The notes under the pieces were generated by a model, which was not told where the DNA came from, did no database searches, and was given only the letters and a program-made list of their open reading frames with translations. Made by a program: the position numbers and the translations under genes. From assembly GCA_018238545.1 (NCBI GenBank), contig JABCTC010000014.1, positions 1 to 64,000 of the forward strand: a stretch of 64,000 nucleotides of DNA, written 5' to 3'. Shown piece after piece: positions 1-7,604 of the stretch. Source of the stretch: Candidatus Heimdallarchaeota archaeon (GTDB taxonomy: Archaea; Asgardarchaeota; Heimdallarchaeia; Heimdallarchaeales; Heimdallarchaeaceae). Numbering within the stretch: the first letter of the stretch is position 1; every line of letters begins with the position of its first letter.

Positions 1-1
1 A

Positions 2-244
2 CTCCTGCTAGCTTTAGATGCCCTCAACATTAATAAAGATAAAGCAGCAATAGTTGGAGATTTTATAACAGATATAATAGCTGGTAAAAGTGCAGGAATA
101 AAAACAATAGCTATTTTAGGTGAGTATCCAGAAGTGAACCGGTTTCCTTTGGAAAGTGTAGAACCGCATATTATTGTCAATGATATAACTGAAATACCAA
201 ATATACTTCTCCAAATTTTTCATCCAAGCTTTCTATCTGTTTGA
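2..244 (+). CDS. HAD-superfamily hydrolase, C-terminal fragment
   Basis: Only the last 80 codons are in the window; the reading frame is open from base 2 to the TGA at 242-244. The visible part has the late HAD motif: 'AAIVGDFITDIIAGKSAGIKTIAI' split as VGDFITDI and AGIKTIAI, matching the motif IV pattern GDxxxDIxxAxxAGxxTI that binds Mg2+ in phosphoglycolate-phosphatase-like HAD-IA enzymes. A phosphatase acting on a small phosphorylated metabolite in the cytosol is the likely role, but the nucleophile (DxD), the cap domain and therefore the substrate are outside the window. The next gene starts 66 nt downstream on the same strand. Confidence 0.75.
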   Translation, partial: LLLALDALNINKDKAAIVGDFITDIIAGKSAGIKTIAILGEYPEVNRFPLESVEPHIIVNDITEIPNILLQIFHPSFLSV

Positions 245-310
245 ATTTTTGAAAAAAACATAAATAAGGAAAACTTCAAAAATACTATTGAAAGGGATTG
301 TTAGACTGAA

Positions 311-793
311 ATGAAACGCAGCTTTAGATTTCCAGAACATTACCAATATCAATCTACGTCAGTTTGGTTAGAGGATACGGGTAGAGGTATATTCAAACTT
401 GGAATAACAGACTATGCTCAGTATGTTCTTGACGATATTATCTCAATTTCTTTTCCTGAAACAGGATATCTTATAGAGAAAGATGAGGAACTAGTCTCAA
501 TTGATTCAATCGAAGATACTTTAGTTATAATTTCCCCAATTGGAGGTACTATCTTAGAAATCAATGAAGAGTTAAGACAATCTCCAGAACTCCTAAATGA
601 AAGCCCACATGAGGATGGTTGGATTTTAGTAATTGAACTTAGCTCAGAAGATGATTTGGATCAATTGTATGATATAAATGAAATCTTAGATCAACATCAA
701 GAAGAACTTGCAGAAAATGGCTTTACCGACAATGAAGATGATTTTGATGAAGGATCATATGAGGACTTAGAAGATTCTAATTCTGACTTCTAA
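311..793 (+). CDS. GcvH-like (glycine cleavage H) protein lacking the lipoyl lysine
   Basis: The 160-residue product matches the glycine cleavage H-protein fold along its first 115 residues: LGITDYAQ (30-37), LDDI (40-43, family LGDI), FPETG (48-52), SPIGG (75-79), INEEL (84-88) and SPELLNESPHEDGW (91-104). In the family the lipoate-carrying lysine sits in ESVKA, 11 residues before SPxxG. Here the aligned stretch is DSIED, so Glu68 replaces the lysine and lipoylation there is impossible. Residues from about 115 are a very acidic tail not typical of GcvH. No glycine cleavage P, T or L genes or lipoate ligase are visible. It may be a protein-protein adaptor that kept the barrel-sandwich fold. 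Family assignment is strong, function unknown. Confidence 0.8.
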   Translation: MKRSFRFPEHYQYQSTSVWLEDTGRGIFKLGITDYAQYVLDDIISISFPETGYLIEKDEELVSIDSIEDTLVIISPIGGTILEINEELRQSPELLNESPHEDGWILVIELSSEDDLDQLYDINEILDQHQEELAENGFTDNEDDFDEGSYEDLEDSNSDF

Positions 794-833
794 ATTTGTA
801 CATTAACTTTCTCAATTATCTTGAACTAGAAAC

Positions 834-844
834 TTTTATATAAT
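834..844 (+). promoter_or_regulatory. TATA box of the pheST operon
   Basis: TTTTATATAAT is a strong archaeal TATA box. With the usual spacing of about 25 nt it places transcription start near 865, giving a leader of about 115 nt before pheS, unusual here because many neighbours look nearly leaderless. Confidence 0.55.
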
Positions 845-862
845 TTTATGATAAAAAACATT

Positions 863-955
863 AAACTAAACTTGATGGGGCGTATCGTGACTTGGAATTT
901 CTATAACATCTTCTGAAAACCCCAAACTAAACAAGTTAACAGTAATTATTTTTTT
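863..955 (+). promoter_or_regulatory. Structured pheST leader with hairpin and U-run
   Basis: AACTTG (869-874) pairs with CAAGTT (932-937), and GGGG (877-880) with CCCC (920-923), giving an interrupted long-range stem. The 9-mer AAACTAAAC also occurs twice (863-871 and 924-932). A run of seven T (949-955) follows the stem; oligo-U stretches are termination signals for archaeal RNA polymerase. The stem encloses a short ORF with two Phe codons (875-916). Together this resembles an attenuator, which is inference; pairings were made by eye. Confidence 0.35.
875..916 (+). CDS. Putative pheST leader peptide (13 codons, two Phe)
   Basis: An ATG about 10 nt after the predicted transcription start opens a 13-codon frame, MGRIVTWNFYNIF then TGA. 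Phe is codon 9 and the last codon; Trp and Tyr sit close by. An in-frame ATG at 848 exists but lies upstream of the expected transcript start. The ORF lies inside the leader stem and ends four bases before its CCCC arm. A leader peptide sensing Phe-tRNA is the attractive reading, by analogy to bacterial pheST leaders; no clear Shine-Dalgarno site is seen and chance is not excluded. Confidence 0.3.
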   Translation: MGRIVTWNFYNIF

Positions 956-982
956 AAACTATGTAATTAGGAGAGGTAAACA

Positions 983-2473
983 ATGAGTGATTTAGAAGAT
1001 AAAGTAGCTTTACCACCTGAAGCTATCAAATTGTATAAAAGAATTAGTTCTTTGAAAGAAATTTCTATGAAAGAACTTGAGAAAGAAATGCAACTTGATC
1101 GCGGAAAAATGGAGTATCTTCTTTCTTTCTTAATTTCAAATGCACTTGTAGAACGAACAACAACAGTTAATCAGAAGTATATATTGACAGATGCTGGAAA
1201 ACAAGCTGCAGAGAAAGGATTGATTGAAAGACTGATTGTAACTGCACTTTTGAATAAACAATCGCTAAATTTCAGCGAACTAGCGAAAATCTTAGAATGC
1301 AATAAACAGGAAATGAATGCTGGCATAGGATATTTGAAGAAACTAGGATTACTTCAAATCATCCAAGGAAAACTGTCCTTGCTTGATGAAAAAATTGAAA
1401 TCAACGAAGCTATGCAAGAAGTGTTAAAAGAGCTATCAAAAGGTAATGAAGTTGATATTACTCAACATCAAAAAGAATTGATTCAAAGAAATCTTGCGTT
1501 TGTTGAGGAAATTAAGGATTCAATTTTAAAAATAATAATACCTTATTCCAAGAGCAAATCAATGATTACAGAATCTATTGATAAAAGTCGCTTAACACCC
1601 GCAATGATAAGAAACGGGTCCTGGAAGACAACAAAACTAAGATCTTACAATCTTGATGGTGATCCACCCAAATATTATCCTGGTAGAAAACAACCATATG
1701 CACAGTTTCTTGATGAAGTAAAACAAAAACTCGCTGCTCTTGGATTTCAAGAAATGCGTGGTCCAATAGTTGAGCTGGAGTACTGGAATTTTGATGCTCT
1801 CTTTCAAGCACAAGATCATCCTGCTCGAGAATGGTCTGATGTATATAGAGTTGCTAATCCAAAGCTAGGGAAACTTCCCAAAGAAAAACATGTCAAACTC
1901 GTTCAAAAATCTCATGAGGATGGATATGATACTGGAAGCAAAGGGTGGAGATACAAATGGTCTCCCGAGAAAAGTGCAAGATTAGTTTTAAGAGCACACG
2001 GTACATCAGTGAGTGCAAGAACTTTAGTCGGTCTTACTGTACCTTCAAAATACTTCAGTATCTCTCGATGTTTTAGACCTGATACTGTCGATGCAACTCA
2101 TCTTTCAGAATTTAATCAAGCTGAAGGTATTGTTGCAGACCCATCTATAACATTCAGAGATTTGCTGGGAATATTGGAAACTTTTGCTCTAGATGTAGCA
2201 GAAACTGATAAATTTTTGTTCAAACCAGATTACTATCCTTTCACAGAGCCTTCTGTCGAGCTTAGTGTCCGTGATCCCAAATTGGGTAACATTGAATTTG
2301 GTGGCGCTGGAATCTTTCGACCAGAAGTTGTTAGACCATTCGATATTGAAGTTCCCGTTATTGCATGGGGATTAGGCATTGACAGACTCTTCATGGTGAA
2401 AAATGGAATAACTGACATAAGAGAATTATTCAGTCATAAAATGGAGTGGTTACGCTCAGCAAAGATGTCTTAA
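983..2473 (+). CDS. pheS: Phenylalanyl-tRNA synthetase alpha subunit
   Basis: Charges tRNA-Phe as the catalytic subunit of the (alpha beta)2 enzyme in the cytosol. The 496-residue protein has the archaeal/eukaryotic layout: winged-helix DNA/RNA-binding-like domains in residues 1 to about 150, then the class II catalytic core. Visible class II elements are the region around MRGPIVELEYWNFDALFQAQDHPARE, the motif 2 stretch YFSISRCFRPDTVDATHLSEF and the motif 3 region AWGLGIDRLFM near the C terminus. The start is supported by a strong AGGAGAGG site 7 nt before ATG. pheT follows after 9 nt, so they form an operon. Confidence 0.97.
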   Translation: MSDLEDKVALPPEAIKLYKRISSLKEISMKELEKEMQLDRGKMEYLLSFLISNALVERTTTVNQKYILTDAGKQAAEKGLIERLIVTALLNKQSLNFSELAKILECNKQEMNAGIGYLKKLGLLQIIQGKLSLLDEKIEINEAMQEVLKELSKGNEVDITQHQKELIQRNLAFVEEIKDSILKIIIPYSKSKSMITESIDKSRLTPAMIRNGSWKTTKLRSYNLDGDPPKYYPGRKQPYAQFLDEVKQKLAALGFQEMRGPIVELEYWNFDALFQAQDHPAREWSDVYRVANPKLGKLPKEKHVKLVQKSHEDGYDTGSKGWRYKWSPEKSARLVLRAHGTSVSARTLVGLTVPSKYFSISRCFRPDTVDATHLSEFNQAEGIVADPSITFRDLLGILETFALDVAETDKFLFKPDYYPFTEPSVELSVRDPKLGNIEFGGAGIFRPEVVRPFDIEVPVIAWGLGIDRLFMVKNGITDIRELFSHKMEWLRSAKMS

Positions 2474-2482
2474 GGTGATACT

Positions 2483-4177
2483 ATGGTTTCAATAAAAACA
2501 AGTTATACGAAGATGAAAGAATTACTCGGGAAAGATGTTACTATCGAAGAATTAGATGATCTTCTAGCATTTGCAAAGTCAGAAATCGATGACTATGTTG
2601 AAGAGGAAGACATGCTAGTGATTGACATAAAAACTAGTATTAGACCAGATCTATGGTGTCCAGAAGGAATGGTAAGGGAAATCAAAGGAATCCTTGAACA
2701 AGAAGCAGGAATTCCTGAATATGAGGTGAAGAAAAGCAATTACAAGGTAATTGTAGATCCAAAACTTGCAACTTCTCGTCCATATATTGCATGTGCTATA
2801 GCAAAGAATCTTAACCTAACTGATTATTCCATTAAACAGCTGATGCAACATTCAGAGAAAATTGATAACTCATATGGAAGAAAGAGAAAACGATCATCAA
2901 TTGGAATGTATAACCTTTCAATGATCGAATCACCAATTGAATACAAGGTGATTGATAAATCACATAAATTCGTACCTTTGGAACATGAAGAAGAAATGGA
3001 TTTACCAACAATATTGGAAAAACATGAGAAAGGACATGAATTTGGTGATATTGTAAAAGGATACGGGCATTATCCGCTCCTTCTTTCAGCTAATGGAACG
3101 ACTCTTTCCCTTCCTCCTGTGATAAATAGTGATGATGTAGGGAGAATAACAGAAGATACCAAAGAATTTCTTATTGAAGTAACTGGAACAAATTACGAAA
3201 CAGTTAATGTTGTTCTTAATATACTATGTCAAAACATGGTGGATTATGGTTCAGATATTTATAGCGTTGAGATAATCTACCCTCCAGAAATTAGAAAAGA
3301 AAATGAAGTAACTCCTCTTCTGAAGAAAGAAACAATAATTGTTGATTTAGACAAGATTAACAGAGATCTAGGTGTTAATCTAACTCCTGATGAAGTGATA
3401 GCTGCATTAAGGAAAAGAAGATTTGAATGTAAAGCAACAGGCAAGTCCGAACTTGAAGTAGAAATACCACCTTACCGAAAAGACATTTTACACTGGGTTG
3501 ATATAGTAGAGGAAGTTGCAATAGCATTAGATTACAATAAAATTGGCGCAACAAAATGGGAGGTTATAACAACTGGGGGACTTCTACCAGAAACTGAAAG
3601 CGAAAACAAGGTACGAAGTATTCTAGTTGGTTCTGGAGGGATTGAGATATTTTCCAATATTCTAACTGAACCAGAGATTTTGACTACGAATGTTAATTTG
3701 ACAAAAGTAGATTTAGTCAAATTGCAAAACCCTGTTAGTTCAACGTACAGCGTGCTTAGAGACAGACTCTTTCCTCTCTTAATTAATGTTCTATCAAAGA
3801 ATACTCATGAAACCTATCCTCAATTAATTTTTGAGGTAGGTGAAGTAGTTAAGATTCTAGGTAAAAGAGTTCTAACACAGACTCATGCATCTTTTGGTTT
3901 TGCAGGAGCAGAGGCTAGCTTCGAAGATGTTCATAAGCGATTACACATGATGCTAGATTTGCTAGATACAGAGTACAAAATCGAACCGATATCACACCCA
4001 ACTTTCACAGAAGGAAGAAGTGGTAAAATAATAATTGCTGAAAAAACATGTGGAATTATTGGAGAAATTCATCCTAGTGTGTTGGAGCTGAACCAAATTT
4101 GGGTTCCGGTCGTTGTCTTCGAAATCCAATTGCCCTCTATACCTACATTGAACTGTAAAAAGAAATTCACTGATTAA
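2483..4177 (+). CDS. pheT: Phenylalanyl-tRNA synthetase beta subunit
   Basis: Partner of PheS, carrying tRNA-binding and editing functions. At 564 residues it is the archaeal/eukaryotic form without the bacterial N-terminal EMAP-like extension. The B3/B4 editing domain lies around residues 90-260 (DYSIKQLMQHSEKI, GKRKRSSIGMYN-type region, then FVPLEHEEEMDLPTILEKHEKG), the B5 domain around 285-355, and a catalytic-like class II fold follows (NPVSSTYSVLRDRLFPLL, and IIGEIHPSVLELN near the end). An AGGTGAT ribosome-binding site precedes the ATG. The 3' end overlaps the convergent kinase-like gene by 11 nt. Confidence 0.96.
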   Translation: MVSIKTSYTKMKELLGKDVTIEELDDLLAFAKSEIDDYVEEEDMLVIDIKTSIRPDLWCPEGMVREIKGILEQEAGIPEYEVKKSNYKVIVDPKLATSRPYIACAIAKNLNLTDYSIKQLMQHSEKIDNSYGRKRKRSSIGMYNLSMIESPIEYKVIDKSHKFVPLEHEEEMDLPTILEKHEKGHEFGDIVKGYGHYPLLLSANGTTLSLPPVINSDDVGRITEDTKEFLIEVTGTNYETVNVVLNILCQNMVDYGSDIYSVEIIYPPEIRKENEVTPLLKKETIIVDLDKINRDLGVNLTPDEVIAALRKRRFECKATGKSELEVEIPPYRKDILHWVDIVEEVAIALDYNKIGATKWEVITTGGLLPETESENKVRSILVGSGGIEIFSNILTEPEILTTNVNLTKVDLVKLQNPVSSTYSVLRDRLFPLLINVLSKNTHETYPQLIFEVGEVVKILGKRVLTQTHASFGFAGAEASFEDVHKRLHMMLDLLDTEYKIEPISHPTFTEGRSGKIIIAEKTCGIIGEIHPSVLELNQIWVPVVVFEIQLPSIPTLNCKKKFTD

Positions 4178-5126
4178 TCGGAAGTTTTGTCTTCTTTTTT
4201 TTCTTTTCTGCTTTTTTCTCTTGTTTATCAAGCATTACTATTCTTTCCCAAATCTTATCCATGATTTTTTTCAATGCCTCACTACTCTCGGATGTTTCAA
4301 TTATTGGGATTTTTACTTTTGTTGCTTCTTCAACAAGATAAGTCTGAATATTCCTGATTTCAGAGAAGGCGTTAATATACCGATCAGGTTTCCTAAGTTC
4401 TACTTCTGTACCTCTTTCTTGGATTCTTCTTTTGTGCTCCTCTTCCTCTTCTAGATATAAGAGAATCAATATAACATGAGCTTCATCCAATACTGAAGGA
4501 TTCAGTATATTTGGTGCTAAGTGAACACCTTCAATGATTGAATTTTCCCTAGAATAAAGAGCAGTTTGAATTGCTGATTCGACTCCAACAATAACATGAC
4601 GGCATTGTTCCTCGTATCCTACTATCGACTGTCTAAGAATAGGGTTAAGTTTAGGTTTCAATTTTTTATAAGCTTCATAGCTGCTTGAATGAAGCTCTGG
4701 GATTAGTTTTGAGGAAATTGTTTGTCGAAGAACCTGTCTTATCATATCAGTACCTATAATGTGAGAAATTTCCAATCTTTGGGACAGTTGTGAAGCTATT
4801 GTGCTCTTTCCAATACCTGGGACTCCTGCAAGCAAAATGATAATCGGTTTGTAATTTTGCCCCCCCTCGAATACGATATATCTTTCCGCAATTTTAGGGT
4901 CAATGCTTTTAATTTCAGAAGTTATAATTTGAACTAGTTCTTCCTTACTTATAGGCTCTGAAGATACGCTAACAATTTGTTCTACTCTGCTCGCTATTTC
5001 AAATACTAGGTTGGGATCCATTCCAATAGAATTTAAAGAAGTTGACAATATACCTTTTGAGAAATATTCGTACCTATCCTTTCTAAGTTGGATTTTGAGG
5101 AAATTTTCATGTTGATCCGAATTCAT
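4167..5126 (-). CDS. 2-phosphoglycerate kinase-like P-loop kinase (paralog 1)
   Basis: The 319-residue protein combines an N-terminal ATP-cone-like region (about residues 10-85, with RYEYFSKGILSTSL) and a P-loop kinase. Walker A is GVPGIGKST at 101-109, followed by IGTDMIRQVLR and, later, IIEGVHLAPNIL, the pattern of archaeal 2-phosphoglycerate kinase-like proteins (COG2074). That enzyme makes 2,3-diphosphoglycerate, a precursor of cyclic 2,3-diphosphoglycerate in some methanogens; the substrate here is not proven. The last 25 residues are Lys-rich. It is divergent from a clear paralog at 5297, with a 170-nt shared promoter region. Confidence 0.75.
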   Translation of the reverse strand: MNSDQHENFLKIQLRKDRYEYFSKGILSTSLNSIGMDPNLVFEIASRVEQIVSVSSEPISKEELVQIITSEIKSIDPKIAERYIVFEGGQNYKPIIILLAGVPGIGKSTIASQLSQRLEISHIIGTDMIRQVLRQTISSKLIPELHSSSYEAYKKLKPKLNPILRQSIVGYEEQCRHVIVGVESAIQTALYSRENSIIEGVHLAPNILNPSVLDEAHVILILLYLEEEEEHKRRIQERGTEVELRKPDRYINAFSEIRNIQTYLVEEATKVKIPIIETSESSEALKKIMDKIWERIVMLDKQEKKAEKKKKKTKLPINQ

Positions 5127-5296
5127 GTTAACCCAAATTATTAATCACCTCTAATAATATAACTGTTTCTTCGAGGAAAAAGTTTTTTGAATATCTGTCT
5201 AATTTTCTTTCTTTTTTCTGAATCCGGTGCTTTTAAATAGGAATTTAGGTAGTGATTTAATTAGAGCTGAATTAAGAAAATAGAAGGAACAAGCTT

Positions 5297-6193
5297 ATGG
5301 AAACAGAAACTCAAATATTCATTCAAGATAGAGATAAGAGGCTATTTTCCCGAGGAATATTAGCTAAAAAACTTAGATTATTAGGAATTCCTTCTTCAGC
5401 TGGATATGAAATATCTATTCAAGTGTATAATGAGATTGCTAGACTTAAAGAAACAAACATTGAAAAAAATATACTTGATGATGTTGTTTTTGACATACTA
5501 AAATCCAGTAATTATAAGGAATGTGCAGATAAATATATGCTTGTTGAAAAGTGGAAAGCATCATCCATGCCTTTGTGGATTCTTATTGCAGGTGCAATAG
5601 GTGTTGGAAAAAGCACACTATCGCAGAAGATAGCTGGTGATCTGGGTATTCAACATGTTATAGGGACTGATGTTGTTAGAGATATTTTGCGGAAAATATT
5701 GTCAGTCGATGTCATGCCGGAATTGCATTCTCCCTCTTATAGTGCATATAAAACTCTGAGACCAATTTATAGCAGTAGATTTGAGGAGGTGCTACTAGGG
5801 TTTGAAAATCATTCCAAATATGTTAATCTAGGTGTAGAGGCCGTTCTTTCTAGAGCTGCCACTGAATCCGTGTCAATAATAATTGAAGGAGAACACCTTT
5901 TACCTGCTCTGTTTGATGAAACTATCCTCTCACAACCAAACGTACTATATATGACAATTGCAATTCCAGATCCTCTGTTGCACAAGGAGAATCTAAGTTC
6001 ACAGTACACCAAAGAAAGAGATGATTTAATAAACCACTTTAATGATATAAGGAAAATACACGATCACATTGTTAATGAAACACGAATTCGAAAGTTGCCC
6101 GTTGTTGAAACAAGTAGGGATTTGAACCCACTAGATACTGTAAGAAAAATTGTTGTGGACAAAATCGTTTCTATGGTTACAACTAAATCATAA
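5297..6193 (+). CDS. 2-phosphoglycerate kinase-like P-loop kinase (paralog 2)
   Basis: The 298-residue product has the same order of elements as the divergent gene next to it: an ATP-cone-like start (KRLFSRGILAKKLRLLGI, 15-32), Walker A GAIGVGKST (99-107), IGTDVVRDILRKIL, MPELHSPSYSAYKTLRP and IIIEGEHLLPALF. Paralog 1 has IGTDMIRQVLRQ, IPELHSSSYEAYKKLKP and SIIEGVHLAPNIL in these places, so an inverted duplication is evident. The C-terminal Lys tail of paralog 1 is absent. A TTTTAAATAG box near 5230 fits transcription of this strand. Kinase activity is likely, the substrate is uncertain. Confidence 0.75.
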   Translation: METETQIFIQDRDKRLFSRGILAKKLRLLGIPSSAGYEISIQVYNEIARLKETNIEKNILDDVVFDILKSSNYKECADKYMLVEKWKASSMPLWILIAGAIGVGKSTLSQKIAGDLGIQHVIGTDVVRDILRKILSVDVMPELHSPSYSAYKTLRPIYSSRFEEVLLGFENHSKYVNLGVEAVLSRAATESVSIIIEGEHLLPALFDETILSQPNVLYMTIAIPDPLLHKENLSSQYTKERDDLINHFNDIRKIHDHIVNETRIRKLPVVETSRDLNPLDTVRKIVVDKIVSMVTTKS

Positions 6194-6220
6194 TTCTTTA
6201 AAACTCATTTGAATAAATAA

Positions 6221-6285
6221 CATAGCCAATGATGTAGTTGCAACGATCTGAAGAATGATGATCGACTTTTGTCTGAGGCGCTAAA
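6221..6285 (+). ncRNA. Box C/D sRNA candidate (2'-O-methylation guide)
   Basis: All four boxes are present in order and with archaeal spacing. C box AUGAUGU (6229-6235, last base deviates from RUGAUGA), a 12-nt guide (6236-6247), D' box CUGA (6248-6251), a 3-nt spacer, a perfect C' box AUGAUGA (6255-6261), an 11-nt guide (6262-6272) and D box CUGA (6273-6276). GCC before the C box pairs with GGC after the D box as a terminal stem. A TTTAAAA element at 6197-6203 could be its TATA box. By the N+5 rule the methylated bases pair with A6243 and T6268. It lies between two same-strand genes. Confidence 0.75.
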
Positions 6286-6295
6286 TGTGATTTAA

Positions 6296-6571
6296 ATGAC
6301 AAAATACTGCTATTTACACAAATCCAAGGAATCTTTCAAAGAATGTGATAGTTGTGGTAATGACATTTGTCATGATTGTTCAGAAACATACTGGAATACT
6401 AATGCGATTTCTTCAATGTTCATGCCAAAAAAAACACCAGAGGAGAAACTAACTTTGTGTCCAAAATGCTTGAGAAAAGCAAAAATGAAAAATGCATCCG
6501 TGGCTTCCTTCTTGTTACTAATGGTTATTGGTTTTGTTGTTCTTACTATTTTACTAGCTCGATCAGGCTAG
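6296..6571 (+). CDS. Small B-box-like zinc-binding protein with C-terminal membrane helix
   Basis: The 91-residue protein starts with a Cys/His cluster: C5, H8, C17, C20, C25, H26, C28, then C54 and C57 (CPKC). The order CxxH ... CxxC ... CHxC resembles B-box or similar cross-brace zinc fingers that bind proteins. Residues 68-88 are a hydrophobic helix ending the protein, so the zinc finger most likely faces the cytosol from the membrane. The ATG lies 20 nt after the end of the sRNA candidate. The function is unknown; the neighbouring convergent gene also couples membrane helices with zinc ligands. Confidence 0.65.
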   Translation: MTKYCYLHKSKESFKECDSCGNDICHDCSETYWNTNAISSMFMPKKTPEEKLTLCPKCLRKAKMKNASVASFLLLMVIGFVVLTILLARSG

Positions 6572-6587
6572 AAAGGTACTAGCTTGA

Positions 6588-7511
6588 TTATGAATCATCT
6601 TTTTTCTGATCTTCATCATTGAATTCAGTTGAGTCTTCTTCAATGTCTTCTGCAACATATTCTACGTCTATCTCTTCAATTTCCTTTAATAGATCAGCAT
6701 TACATATGGGGCATTCTGAGAAATTACTGGAAATAATAGATCCACAGGAAAAACATGTAATAGGAACATATTCATCACTTTCCCAATTGTAACTATAAGG
6801 CTTCTTCCCCCATGTTTTTTCCTTCCATTTTTCTATGTCTACTTCTCCATCTCCTTTTAAGAATTTTTTAATATCTGTTTCTAATGTTAACTTTAATCTT
6901 CTTTTTGATTGAAATTTATACAAAAAGACTAGGAGCGGAAATACAATAATATGAACAACCAAGAATATGAGATAAACTAATCCAAAAGATTGGGTATCAT
7001 AATTAGTAATAAGACTAGAAATAAATAAGGACAGAATCATAGTAGTAATTGCCATCGTAATCAATTCAATTATGACAAAAATAAGAACTGCAAAAAGAGC
7101 AATAACTCCTATATCTAAAGTGATGATTTGAATTTTGTCTAGGGCACCTAAAGTTTTCGTATCTGCCTTTAGATACTCACTATACGCTCTTAATTTATTG
7201 AATCTAGTACGAGTTAATAGGAATGTCAATAGGATTGTAGCGCATAAAAACACAAAGAAAAGTACAAAGATTAACCACCATCTGTTTGCAATGTAACCTA
7301 AAGCATTAACGCCACCACTGATCTTACCCAAGAGCTGAAGGTCCGCCGATCTGAGATAAGGATACACTCCTCCAGACATGCCAAACATGTAAAGAAGGTA
7401 GTAAAAGAATACAAACAAAATAGAAATAAATTCTCCTAATTCGTGATTCCTTTTTTTGTTTATTTCTTCTTCTTTATCCCATGGGAAAATAATCTGTAAA
7501 ATTTCAGGCAT
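6588..7511 (-). CDS. Polytopic membrane protein with C-terminal zinc ribbon
   Basis: I do not recognise a family. The 307-residue protein has about four membrane helices (around residues 25-50, 75-105, 130-165 and 170-205) and then a cytosolic tail with a rubredoxin-like zinc ribbon, CFSCGS and CPICNA, followed by an acidic C terminus rich in Glu and Asp. I place the start at the ATG at 7511; a TTG two codons upstream is possible. The 3' end is 16 nt from the convergent small zinc/membrane gene. The ribbon suggests contact with another protein rather than catalysis. Confidence 0.6.
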   Translation of the reverse strand: MPEILQIIFPWDKEEEINKKRNHELGEFISILFVFFYYLLYMFGMSGGVYPYLRSADLQLLGKISGGVNALGYIANRWWLIFVLFFVFLCATILLTFLLTRTRFNKLRAYSEYLKADTKTLGALDKIQIITLDIGVIALFAVLIFVIIELITMAITTMILSLFISSLITNYDTQSFGLVYLIFLVVHIIVFPLLVFLYKFQSKRRLKLTLETDIKKFLKGDGEVDIEKWKEKTWGKKPYSYNWESDEYVPITCFSCGSIISSNFSECPICNADLLKEIEEIDVEYVAEDIEEDSTEFNDEDQKKDDS

Positions 7512-7604
7512 TAACAAAAACTCTACTAGTTAAGAGTATTAAATGTATCTAAAAAGTTTTAAAAAATAGGTTTTTAAAAGATAGATACTAGCGTTTTTTA
7601 TCAG

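Noticed and set aside
863..937. pheST leader as a box C/D sRNA (UGAUGG and CUGA are present).
   Set aside because: D' and C' boxes are missing and the spacing is wrong; a stem with a leader ORF explains the region better.
6117..6129. On the minus strand GGGTTCAAATCCC looks like a tRNA T-arm.
   Set aside because: The stem pairs for only three bases at each side, no anticodon or acceptor stem is found around it, and it lies in the coding frame of the paralog 2 kinase.
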